Source: UBA7803 sp047920935 (GTDB lineage: Bacteria > Pseudomonadota > Gammaproteobacteria > Pseudomonadales > Azotimanducaceae). From it: a stretch of DNA of 30,796 nt. A model generated the notes under the pieces. That model did no database searches, had not been told where the DNA came from, and saw only the letters and a list, made by a program, of their open reading frames with translations. Both the position numbers and the translations under genes were made by a program. Each line of letters starts with the position of its first letter. The first letter of the stretch is position 1. Location of the stretch: NCBI GenBank assembly GCA_047920935.1, contig JBLRXD010000013.1, positions 1-30,796 on the forward strand, read 5' to 3'. Positions 8,898 through 15,235 of the stretch are shown here, piece after piece.

Positions 8898-9604
8898 GCG
8901 ACGCCGAAAGCAATACCGTCAGCGAGGCGCAGGTGATCGCCTATCTGGTCGATCATCCCGACTTCTTCCAGCAGCACTCGCACCTGCTGGCCGACCTGCA
9001 GATGCGCCACGAGTCCGGTGGCGCCATTTCCCTGGTGGAGCGCCAGGTCGCCATCCTGCGCGAGCGCAACATGGTCATGCGGCGCCGCATGAACGAGCTC
9101 ATGCAGACGGCCAAGGCCAACGACGAGCTGTTCGCGAAGACCCGCACGCTCACCCTGGAGCTGCTGCACGTGAGCAGCTGGCACGAACTCAACGAGGTGC
9201 TGGCCACCTACGTGCTCACCGATTTCCATGCGGATTTCGTCTGCTGCCATCTCTCCGACGTCCCGGTGTCGCTGGATCACCTCAAGACTCACAGCGGCCG
9301 CCTGCCGCACGAGCGCTTCGTCCGCGGCAGCTATCCGGTGTGCTCGGCGCTGCGGGTCGACGAGCTCGAGTCGCTGTTCCCCAGCGCCGTTCACGACAAG
9401 GAGGGCAGCGCCGTGATGGCGCCGCTGACCGGGGAGGCGCCGCGCGGCTGTCTGGCCATCGGCAGCCGTGATCCTCAAGGGTTCACCCCCGACATGGACA
9501 CGCTGTTCGTCACCTACATCGCCGAGGTGCTGTCCGGGGTGGTGCAGCGGCTGGCTGCTCCGGGAGCGAGCGCGCCATCCGCTGGGCCGCTCACGTCGGT
9601 GTGA
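8894..9604 (+). CDS. DUF484 family protein (YigA-like)
   Basis: A 236-residue cytosolic protein of the DUF484 family, which always tends to sit between dapF and xerC in gammaproteobacteria. The N-terminal motif V-I-A-Y-L-V-D-H-P-D-F-F (about 14-25), the segment SLVERQVAILRERN (46-59) followed by a charged helix, and a C-terminal GAF-like domain (about 85-215, with GCLAIGSRDP) are visible. The function is unknown; the GAF-like fold hints at ligand sensing, but no ligand can be named. The TTG start is set by overlap with the dapF stop and by the conserved N-terminus. Confidence 0.9.
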   Translation: MSDAESNTVSEAQVIAYLVDHPDFFQQHSHLLADLQMRHESGGAISLVERQVAILRERNMVMRRRMNELMQTAKANDELFAKTRTLTLELLHVSSWHELNEVLATYVLTDFHADFVCCHLSDVPVSLDHLKTHSGRLPHERFVRGSYPVCSALRVDELESLFPSAVHDKEGSAVMAPLTGEAPRGCLAIGSRDPQGFTPDMDTLFVTYIAEVLSGVVQRLAAPGASAPSAGPLTSV

Positions 9605-10488
9605 TGGACGCGGAGCTGAAACGCTTCCTCGATTACCTGAAGGTAGAGCGCCACTACTCGGCCAATACGGTCAGCGCCTATCGGCGCGATCTGTGCCGCT
9701 TCGCCGCGGAGGCCGGCCGCCCCTGGGTGGACGTGGCGGGTCACGACATCAGCACCCATGTGGGGCGCCTGCACGCTCGTGGTTTGAAGCCGCGCAGCAT
9801 TCAGCGGGTGCTGTCGAGCCTGCGCAGCCTGTACCGCTACCTGCTGCGCCACCGCCTGGTGACGAAGGACCCAACCGCCGGTATCCGCGGGCCCAAGGCC
9901 CGGCGCACCCTGCCCGGCGTGCTCGATACCGATCAGGCCGCGCAGCTGCTGGCGTCCACGGCCGAAACCCCGCTCGAGATTCGCGACCAGGCCGTGGCGG
10001 AGTTGCTGTATGGCAGCGGCCTGCGACTGTCGGAACTCACCGGCGCCAATCTGGCAGACGTGGATCTGGCCGCCGGCTTCATCACCGTGCGCGGCAAGGG
10101 CGGGCGCATGCGCCAGGTGCCCCTCGGCCGTTACAGCATAGCGGCGCTGCAGCGCTGGCTTCCGCTCCGCGACGTGCCGGCCGCCGGCAGCGATCCGGCG
10201 CCGCTGTTCACCGGCCGCGGCGGGCGGCGCATCAGCCCGCGCACCGTGCAGCAACGGCTGAAGCGCCTGGCCATGCGCCAGCTCGGCAGCGACGAGCTGC
10301 ACCCCCACATGCTGCGCCACAGCTTCGCCAGCCATCTGCTGGAATCCTCCAGCGACCTGCGCGCCGTCCAGGAACTTCTCGGCCACGCCGACATCTCAAC
10401 TACCCAGATATACACCCATCTGGACTTCCAGCATCTGGCCCGGGTGTACGACGCCGCGCACCCCCGCTCGCAACGCCAGGACGACTGA
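9604..10488 (+). CDS. xerC: Tyrosine recombinase XerC
   Basis: Site-specific recombinase that, with XerD, resolves chromosome dimers at dif. The 294-residue protein has an N-terminal SAM-like core-binding domain (about 1-85) and a catalytic domain with the full set of active residues: R141 in GSGLRLSEL, K165 in RGKGGRMR, H235 and R238 in HMLRHSFASHLL, H261 in LGHADISTTQIY, and nucleophile Y270. It is a housekeeping recombinase by context (after DUF484), not a phage integrase. The ATG at 9604 shares one base with the preceding stop (TGATG); a GTG at 9601 in the same frame is the alternative. Confidence 0.95.
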   Translation: MDAELKRFLDYLKVERHYSANTVSAYRRDLCRFAAEAGRPWVDVAGHDISTHVGRLHARGLKPRSIQRVLSSLRSLYRYLLRHRLVTKDPTAGIRGPKARRTLPGVLDTDQAAQLLASTAETPLEIRDQAVAELLYGSGLRLSELTGANLADVDLAAGFITVRGKGGRMRQVPLGRYSIAALQRWLPLRDVPAAGSDPAPLFTGRGGRRISPRTVQQRLKRLAMRQLGSDELHPHMLRHSFASHLLESSSDLRAVQELLGHADISTTQIYTHLDFQHLARVYDAAHPRSQRQDD

Positions 10489-11201
10489 TGGCCGACATCA
10501 AACTGATCACCTTCGACCTCGACAACACCCTGTGGAACGTCGAGGTGGTGATCAAGCGCGCCGAAACCCGGCTGCGTGAGTGGATACACCAGCGGGTACC
10601 CGACTACGGCACCCGCATCCCCCCGGAAGCGGTGCTCGATCTGCGCAATGCGGTGCTGGCGGATCACCCGGAGCTGCGCCACGACCTGTCGCGGCTGCGC
10701 GAAGAGATCCTGTTTCGCGCCATCAGCCACTGCGGCTACGGGGAACGCGAGGCCCGCCGCCTGGCGCGGGACGCCTTCGGCATCTTCCTCGACGCCCGTC
10801 ACGAGGTGGAGTTCTTCGAAGGCGCCCTGGAGACCCTGGAACTGCTCTCCCGGGACTACCTGCTGGGCGCGCTCACCAACGGCAACGCGGACATCGCCCG
10901 GCTCAAGCTCGACCGCTACTTCCGCTTCGGCTACTCCGCCGCGTCCGTGGGCGCCGCCAAGCCGGCGCCGGAGATGTTCCACGCCGCCCTGACCCACGCC
11001 GGGCTCATCCCGGGCCAGGCGATCCACGTCGGCGACCATCTGCACGACGACATCCACGGCGCCAGCCAGGTGGGCATGCACACCATCTGGGTGAACCTGG
11101 AGCGCCACGACCTGCCGGACGACGCGGCCACCCCCAGCCACACGGTGCATCTCATCGAAGACGTGCCTACGGGCATTCTGGAGATCGCGCAGAGCGTCTA
11201 G
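10488..11201 (+). CDS. yigB: HAD-superfamily hydrolase, YigB-like
   Basis: A 237-residue class I HAD phosphatase. Motif I is FDLDNTLW with nucleophile D10 and acid/base D12, motif II LTNGN, motif III the lysine in GAAKPAPEMF, motif IV GDHLHDDI. The cap is the four-helix type between motifs I and II (about 20-100). Relatives beside xerC in enterobacteria (YigB) dephosphorylate a riboflavin precursor (5-amino-6-ribitylamino-uracil phosphate), so this is the best guess, but HAD specificity is hard to predict. The ATG overlaps the xerC stop (TGATG), making it the last gene of the lptM operon. Confidence 0.85.
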   Translation: MADIKLITFDLDNTLWNVEVVIKRAETRLREWIHQRVPDYGTRIPPEAVLDLRNAVLADHPELRHDLSRLREEILFRAISHCGYGEREARRLARDAFGIFLDARHEVEFFEGALETLELLSRDYLLGALTNGNADIARLKLDRYFRFGYSAASVGAAKPAPEMFHAALTHAGLIPGQAIHVGDHLHDDIHGASQVGMHTIWVNLERHDLPDDAATPSHTVHLIEDVPTGILEIAQSV

Positions 11202-11226
11202 CGCTGGGCGGCGCCGTCCAAGCCTG

Positions 11227-11242
11227 TGTGCGGCAACGCACA
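11227..11242. promoter_or_regulatory. Palindromic operator, copy A (upstream of csbD)
   Basis: A perfect inverted repeat, TGTGCG-GCAA-CGCACA. Read on the minus strand its flank is GGGTCTGTGCGTTG, shared almost base for base with the copies at 12823 and 15104. It lies 87 bases before the csbD start. No good -10 is visible at the matching distance, so whether it activates or represses is open. The 16-base size with two 6-base arms resembles Crp/Fnr-family sites. Confidence 0.7.
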
Positions 11243-11328
11243 GACCCGCAGCTGCCCCGCGCGCACCGTAGCGAGCGATCGGCATCCCACATGAGTTGGG
11301 TCATGCTCGCATCCATTGGGAGACATCC

Positions 11329-11502
11329 GTGAACAAAGACCAGGTCAAAGGCCTAGCCAAGAAAGCCAAGGGCAAGGTGAAGGAAGCCGCCGGCAAGCTG
11401 GTCGGCAACGATCGGCTGAAAGCGAAAGGCAAGATCGACCAGATCGCCGGCAAAGTGCAGGCGGGATACGGCGACATGAAGAACGATTTGAAGAAAAAGT
11501 GA
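11329..11502 (+). CDS. CsbD family stress protein
   Basis: A 57-residue, very lysine-rich soluble protein, nearly all predicted helix, with the CsbD pattern K-G-x-x-K-x-x-x-G-K-x-K-E-x-x-G-K-L near residues 7-24 and K-G-K-I-D-Q-I-A-G-K near 33-42. Members are strongly induced by general stress (sigma-B in Bacillus, osmotic and stationary-phase stress in others), though the molecular role is unknown. The GTG start at 11329 is set by GGGAGA five bases upstream. It leads the plus-strand part of the stress island and carries operator copy A in its upstream region. Confidence 0.9.
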   Translation: MNKDQVKGLAKKAKGKVKEAAGKLVGNDRLKAKGKIDQIAGKVQAGYGDMKNDLKKK

Positions 11503-11513
11503 AGCTGCCGTTC

Positions 11514-11534
11514 GCCGGCAGATTACCTGCCGGC
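11514..11534 (+). other. Stem-loop between csbD and the PA2779-family gene
   Basis: GCCGGCAG and CTGCCGGC form an eight-base-pair stem around ATTAC. The left arm can also pair with CTGCCG at 11505-11510, so two exclusive hairpins are possible. No T-run follows, so it is not a classical terminator; it could set the ratio of the two messages or protect an mRNA end. Confidence 0.45.
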
Positions 11535-11558
11535 GTAACCATCACCAGAGGATAAGAA

Positions 11559-11927
11559 ATGTACAAACGAAACACGGTGGTCTCTGCTTTGCTGCTGACA
11601 GCAATGCTGATCACGTCGTTGCCGGCGCGGGCCGATATCGTGGGAACCGAGCAGATGCTGACGCAGGATGCGCGTGCGTTATCGCTCAGCCGAATCCACA
11701 ACGCGCTGGCCCGAGACGAAGTGGCGGCTCAACTGAGCGCCTGGGGCGTGGCGCCGGAGACGGTGACGCAACGCGTGGCCGCGCTGTCCGATGTCGAGTT
11801 GCAGCAGTTGGCGGCAAGCATGGGAGAAGACCCAGCCGGCGGAGTCCTGGTGGTCATCGGGGCACTGTTCGTGGTGTTGATCGTCCTCGAATTCCTTGGC
11901 GTCACCAACATCTTCCGTCGAACCTGA
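11559..11927 (+). CDS. PA2779-family protein (secreted/membrane-anchored)
   Basis: A 122-residue protein with a cleavable-looking signal peptide (residues 1-25, ending PARA), a helical middle with LSRIHNALARDEVAAQLSAWGV and VAALSDVELQQLA (about 42-86), and a C-terminal GG-preceded membrane segment (about 94-114). This layout matches the PA2779 family; function unknown. In other genomes it often accompanies a PA2778-type cysteine peptidase, which is absent here. A good Shine-Dalgarno (AGAGGA) lies seven bases before the ATG. It follows csbD by 56 bases and may share its transcript. Confidence 0.8.
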   Translation: MYKRNTVVSALLLTAMLITSLPARADIVGTEQMLTQDARALSLSRIHNALARDEVAAQLSAWGVAPETVTQRVAALSDVELQQLAASMGEDPAGGVLVVIGALFVVLIVLEFLGVTNIFRRT

Positions 11928-11995
11928 CCGAAGCCACCGCCGCGACCGGGATGCCGGCGCGGCGAGTTTCTCCACGTCTGCTATCGCAGAGCGCC

Positions 11996-12011
11996 CGTGC
12001 GTCAGCGTACC
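11996..12011. promoter_or_regulatory. Palindromic operator, copy D, with candidate promoter (upstream of DUF3096 gene)
   Basis: C-GTGCG-TCAG-CGTAC-C, the most degenerate of the four copies; its minus-strand reading GGTCGGTACGCTGACGCAC aligns with the others over the flank and both arms. A -10-like GATACT follows at 12034-12039, with its centre 33 bases from the operator centre, which is the geometry of a class II Crp/Fnr-activated promoter. The predicted leader to the ATG at 12090 is about 44 bases. Confidence 0.55.
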
Positions 12012-12089
12012 GACCTGGCTCGTGCTCCGAGCCGATACTGGCGCATCGTCGGCTGCTTCGGTCGGCGGCTTCAAGGGACACACGTTGTT

Positions 12090-12245
12090 ATGAATATCGA
12101 GCTCGGACTCACGCCGATCATCTCGCTGATCGCCGGCATCCTGATCCTGGTCATGCCGCGACTGCTGAACTACATCGTCGCCTTCTATCTCATCGCCATC
12201 GGCCTGATCGGCCTGTTCGGCGCCGGCGGATTCAACATGCGCTGA
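12090..12245 (+). CDS. DUF3096 small membrane protein
   Basis: A 51-residue protein made of two hydrophobic segments (about 8-21 and 26-46) separated by the MPRLLNY turn, ending in GAGGFNMR. This matches the DUF3096 family of tiny inner-membrane proteins (G-I-L-I-L-x-x-P-R-L-L-N-Y-I-V-A-x-Y-L-I-x-I-G). Function unknown; relatives are common near stress genes. AAGGGA precedes the ATG by about 11 bases. Operator copy D lies upstream. Confidence 0.85.
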   Translation: MNIELGLTPIISLIAGILILVMPRLLNYIVAFYLIAIGLIGLFGAGGFNMR

Positions 12246-12260
12246 GGCCGCCGGCGGTGG

Positions 12261-12283
12261 CTGCCGCCCGGAGGTCCGGGCAG
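12261..12283. terminator. GC-rich hairpin between convergent DUF3096 and lmo0937-family genes
   Basis: CTGCCGCCCGG and CCGGGCAG pair around AGGT with one bulge. It sits 15 bases after the DUF3096 stop and 19 bases beyond the opposing gene's stop. No T-run is present, so termination is only suggested by position. Confidence 0.35.
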
Positions 12284-12302
12284 TTGCGATGTCTGAACGA
12301 AG

Positions 12303-12452
12303 CTAGAGCACCCGGCGGCCGGTGATCACTCTGAGTAAAACGACCACGATTGCGATGACCAGGAGGACGTGGATGAGGCCGCCCATGGTGGTCGAGGTCA
12401 CCAGACCCAACAACCACAAGACCAGCAGGACGACGACGATGGTGTAAAGCAT
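12303..12452 (-). CDS. lmo0937-family mini membrane protein
   Basis: A 49-residue protein: hydrophobic segment MLYTIVVVLLVLWLLGLV (1-18), a TSTTMGGLIH turn, second segment (31-41), and a short basic tail. This is the pattern of the lmo0937 family; function unknown. AGAGGG lies eight bases upstream of the ATG, supporting translation. It follows the DUF3185 gene by 52 bases on the same strand, so the two probably form a transcript starting in the 12724-12897 region. Confidence 0.85.
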   Translation of the reverse strand: MLYTIVVVLLVLWLLGLVTSTTMGGLIHVLLVIAIVVVLLRVITGRRVL

Positions 12453-12504
12453 GGTTTAACCCTCTGAACTGAATGCATCGGTGACGGCAGGTTTGCCAGG
12501 CGGG

Positions 12505-12723
12505 CTACGACTTGACGCGAACCACCAGCAGCACGCCGCCCAGCAGCACCATGCCAAGTCCGGCCCAGACTGGCACGGTGACGCGCTCCTTCTCGTCCAC
12601 CGACATCTGGATCGGCCCGAGATCGGCCGTATGGGTTTGCTTGGTGTAGGTGAAACCGCCGTAGGCCAACGCCAGGCCGCCAATGACGATTAGAGCGAAA
12701 GCCATGAGTTTCAAGGCGTCCAT
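12505..12723 (-). CDS. DUF3185 family mini membrane protein
   Basis: A 72-residue protein with two membrane segments (about 5-23 and 51-68) linked by a polar loop with DLGPIQMSVDEKERVTVP, the layout of DUF3185. Function unknown. The start at 12723 is set by GGGAGA eight bases upstream; the frame stays open far beyond, but that is only the shadow of the opposite Crp-type gene. It diverges from that regulator, and operator copy B lies 100 bases upstream, so it may belong to the same regulon. Confidence 0.85.
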   Translation of the reverse strand: MDALKLMAFALIVIGGLALAYGGFTYTKQTHTADLGPIQMSVDEKERVTVPVWAGLGMVLLGGVLLVVRVKS

Positions 12724-12822
12724 TGCGCATTCTCCCGTTGATTCATGCAGTGACCCCGATTGGAACGGCTCCGTAGCCGAGGTGCAGGTGCTGCCAGATT
12801 GAGCCGATGGCAACGTCGGGTC

Positions 12823-12838
12823 TGTGCGTTGGCGTACA
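12823..12838. promoter_or_regulatory. Palindromic operator, copy B (between DUF3185 gene and first Crp-type regulator)
   Basis: TGTGCG-TTGG-CGTACA, eleven of twelve arm bases as in copy A, preceded by CGGGTC as in copy C. It overlaps the -35 position of the regulator's likely promoter (-10 TATAGT at 12857-12862; centre-to-centre 29 bases). This suggests autoregulation of the gene at 12898, and possibly control of the divergent DUF3185 gene. Confidence 0.7.
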
Positions 12839-12856
12839 GAGCCGGTGCCGCGCGTG

Positions 12857-12862
12857 TATAGT
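12857..12862 (+). promoter_or_regulatory. -10 box of the first Crp-type regulator gene
   Basis: TATAGT (five of six) preceded by GTG, about 36 bases before the ATG at 12898. The -35 position (12834-12839, GTACAG) is poor and covered by operator copy B, as expected of an activator-dependent or repressor-controlled promoter. Confidence 0.5.
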
Positions 12863-12897
12863 GCTTCGAGGTGCCAGCAGCAGTGGCGGGGAAGATC

Positions 12898-13611
12898 ATG
12901 GGCGACGAGGTGATTCATCGGAACCGGCTGTTGGGGGTGCTGTCCGCGGAATCCCGTGATCGGCTGAGTCCCGATCTGGAACTGGTCGAAATGCCACTGG
13001 GCAAGGTCATCTACGAACCCGGCGCGGCCGAGCGGCACGTGTACTTCCCGAATGACTCGATCGTGTCGCTGCTGTACGGCATGGAAAACGGCGAGTCCGC
13101 CGAAATTGCCGTAGTGGGCAATGAAGGGATTGTCGGCGTCGCCGTATTCATGGGCGGCGAGAGCACCCTCAGCCACGCCGTCGTGCAGAGCGCAGGCACC
13201 GCATACCGCCTGCCCGGACAGCGTCTGAAGGACGAGTTCGAGCGCAACGGCGAGTTCCTGCAGCTGATGCTGCGCTACACGCAGTCGCTGATCACGCAGA
13301 TGGCGCAAACCGCCGTATGCAACCGTCACCACTCCATCGACCAGCAGCTGTGCCGCTGGCTGTTATTGTCGCTCGACCGGCTGGCCGGCAACGAGCTGAA
13401 GATGACGCAGGAGCTGATCGCCAACATGCTCGGCGTGCGCCGTGAGGGCGTGACCGAGGCGGCGGGCAAGCTGCAGGACAAGGGCGCCATCGTCTACAAG
13501 CGCGGCAAGATCACCGTGATCGACCGCCCCAAACTCGAACGCCTCAGCTGCGAGTGCTATGCGGTGGTCAAACGGGAAAGCGATCGCCTGTTGCCTGATT
13601 TCAGTGCTTGA
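12898..13611 (+). CDS. Crp/Fnr-superfamily transcription regulator (first copy)
   Basis: A 237-residue protein with an N-terminal cyclic-nucleotide-binding-like barrel (about 15-130), a dimer helix (about 130-150) and a C-terminal winged helix with MTQELIANMLGVRREGVTEAAGKLQ (about 176-200). The phosphate-binding cassette of true Crp and the Fnr cysteine cluster are not evident, so the signal is unknown. The recognition helix R-R-E-G-V-T shares the R-E pair with Crp. The start at 12898 has GGGGAAG before it; a GTG at 12871 would fall right at the predicted transcript start. Its 3' end overlaps the convergent M48 gene by 11 bases. Operator copy B sits in its promoter. Confidence 0.85.
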   Translation: MGDEVIHRNRLLGVLSAESRDRLSPDLELVEMPLGKVIYEPGAAERHVYFPNDSIVSLLYGMENGESAEIAVVGNEGIVGVAVFMGGESTLSHAVVQSAGTAYRLPGQRLKDEFERNGEFLQLMLRYTQSLITQMAQTAVCNRHHSIDQQLCRWLLLSLDRLAGNELKMTQELIANMLGVRREGVTEAAGKLQDKGAIVYKRGKITVIDRPKLERLSCECYAVVKRESDRLLPDFSA

Positions 13612-15046
13612 CGACCCGCTTCGCGGCGAAATTGCGCGGCATCTGCGCCGCAGCGGATGGCAATTGGTTGATCAGCGCAAGTTCCGCGATCGGGATGTTC
13701 GAGGGGTGGTCGCGCTGGAATTCCGCCAGAGTCATCGCCCGGGGTAGCCGAACCACCGCCAACCTATCGGGTTGGCGCGCCAGGGCAGCTTTGTCGGTCA
13801 GCCGGGCGAAGCTCTCGATGGACCTGCGGAATTCGTGCTCGTAACCGGCCAGCTTGTCCACCGGCGTATAGGCCAGAATCTGGTAGACCTGTTCGTTCAG
13901 CGAAACGAAACCGGCGACGCCGCCGAGCTCGCCTTGTTCGGTGCGCACCTGGAACGGGCTGACGATCGCAGCCAAGCCGTTGATCTCGGCGGTGCTGCGC
14001 CCCTCGGCGGTAACGCCATCCTGAGCGAAGAACGCAGCGGCCGCCGCTTCGCGCGTGCCGGAAACCACGGTCAGCCGGATCAGTGCGTCGTTTGCCGAAC
14101 TACCCGCCACCACGGCCTGGGCGAGATTCTGGGTGCGCCAGCCGGCGGGAAAGTCGAAGCGGAACGCCATGGCCGGGTGCAGGAAGCGATTGTCCTCGAA
14201 GTAGCCGTTGCGCGGATTGACGCCGTACGTCATGCCATCGATGCGCCGCAGGTAATCCTCTTCGCCGACGCGCAGCGTGTCCGCCGACGCCGGCAGGCTG
14301 ACCAGGCGCCGCTCGATGCGCTTGATGCGTTCCGCCGGATTCGGATGGGACGCCTGCCAGGTGGGTACCGGGCTGTGGCCGGCGAGCTGCGAGGACTGCT
14401 GCAGGGCCGCGAACACGTTGACCATCTGGCGAACGTCGTAGTTCTGGGCGAGCGCGTAGCCGTAGCCGAGGTCGTCGGCCTGACGCTCCGCGTCGCGCCC
14501 GTAGCTCAGAAACAGCAGTTGCAGACCACCCGCCGCCAGCTCCCCGAATTGAGCGATCTGCGGGCTGAGTATGGAGCCCACTCCGAGCCCGATCTGGGCG
14601 AGCTGCGCGCGGCTCATCATGCTGACGGAGTGGCGCGCAGTGACGTGGCCGATCTCGTGGCCGAGCACGCTCACAAGCTCCGCTTCGTTGCGCATCAGCA
14701 CCAGCAGGCCGCGGGTGACGAAGATGAATCCGCCAGGGGCGGCGAAGGCGTTGGGCGTCGGATCGTCGACGACCCGGAACGCCCACGGCAGCTCCGGGCG
14801 CTGTGACGCGGCGGCGAGCTGGGCGCCGAGCTGCTGCACGTAACTCTGCAACTCCGCATCGTCGACCAGACCGAGTTGCGCCGCCGCGCCGGCTGCCGTC
14901 TGCCGCCCGATGGCGATTTCCTGGCTCTCGGTCATCAACGCGAGCTCGCGGTTGCCGGACACCGGGTTTACCGCGCAGGCGACCAGCAGCACAGCCGCGG
15001 CCGCGGCCGCGGCCGAGGCCGCGGCCGCGGCAAGCAAACGTTCCAT
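13601..15046 (-). CDS. M48-family metalloprotease, lipoprotein
   Basis: A 481-residue predicted lipoprotein. Its signal peptide is a polyalanine run (residues 6-18) ending in the lipobox LVAC (C24). The M48 domain follows (about 30-250): zinc motif HEIGH at 130-134, the third-ligand region ERQADDLGYGYA, and HPNPAERI near 219. The C-terminal half (about 290-440) is a PDZ-less domain seen in a subset of M48 proteins and resembles stress-related quality-control proteases such as BepA or LoiP in location and type. The periplasmic substrate is unknown. It diverges from the second Crp-type regulator, and operator copy C lies about 58 bases upstream of its ATG. The Shine-Dalgarno is weak (AGAGA). 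Confidence 0.88.
   Translation of the reverse strand: MERLLAAAAASAAAAAAAVLLVACAVNPVSGNRELALMTESQEIAIGRQTAAGAAAQLGLVDDAELQSYVQQLGAQLAAASQRPELPWAFRVVDDPTPNAFAAPGGFIFVTRGLLVLMRNEAELVSVLGHEIGHVTARHSVSMMSRAQLAQIGLGVGSILSPQIAQFGELAAGGLQLLFLSYGRDAERQADDLGYGYALAQNYDVRQMVNVFAALQQSSQLAGHSPVPTWQASHPNPAERIKRIERRLVSLPASADTLRVGEEDYLRRIDGMTYGVNPRNGYFEDNRFLHPAMAFRFDFPAGWRTQNLAQAVVAGSSANDALIRLTVVSGTREAAAAAFFAQDGVTAEGRSTAEINGLAAIVSPFQVRTEQGELGGVAGFVSLNEQVYQILAYTPVDKLAGYEHEFRRSIESFARLTDKAALARQPDRLAVVRLPRAMTLAEFQRDHPSNIPIAELALINQLPSAAAQMPRNFAAKRVVKH
14994..15031. repeat. GCC/GCG microsatellite coding for the polyalanine signal peptide
   Basis: About 38 bases of repeated GCCGCG hexamers with a single interruption (GAG), all inside the M48 gene's signal-peptide codons. 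Whole-hexamer slippage would lengthen or shorten the alanine run by two residues without changing frame. Confidence 0.8.
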
Positions 15047-15103
15047 CGGATCATCTCTTGGGGCAGGTAACCGCGCACTCTGCTCAGCCGGCGCGGCCGG
15101 GTC

Positions 15104-15119
15104 TGTGCGCTGTCGCGCA
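15104..15119. promoter_or_regulatory. Palindromic operator, copy C (between M48 gene and second Crp-type regulator)
   Basis: TGTGCG-CTGT-CGCGCA, with the flank CCGGGTC identical in core to copies A and B. The operator centre is 32 bases from the centre of a -10-like TATACA at 15141-15146, exactly the class II Crp spacing, for the regulator at 15236. On the minus strand a weaker CAGAGT (15077-15082) lies at the same distance toward the M48 gene. Confidence 0.7.
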
Positions 15120-15140
15120 TTACCCAGGTCGCTACCTGCG

Positions 15141-15146
15141 TATACA
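15141..15146 (+). promoter_or_regulatory. -10 box of the second Crp-type regulator gene
   Basis: TATACA, or TACAGT shifted by two bases, follows operator copy C. The -35 region is not consensus. The predicted leader to the ATG at 15236 is about 83 bases. Confidence 0.4.
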
Positions 15147-15235
15147 GTCGCTTCCGAAAGGAGTAGCGTGCATCGTGATTAGGCCGCCAACGAGCCCCCG
15201 GGGCGGGGCGGACGTCTTTCTCAACGGAGAACACG

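Noticed and set aside
9604..10488. Phage or island integrase
   Set aside because: It is XerC by its place after dapF-DUF484 and by full-length similarity; no att-like duplications or tRNA are nearby.
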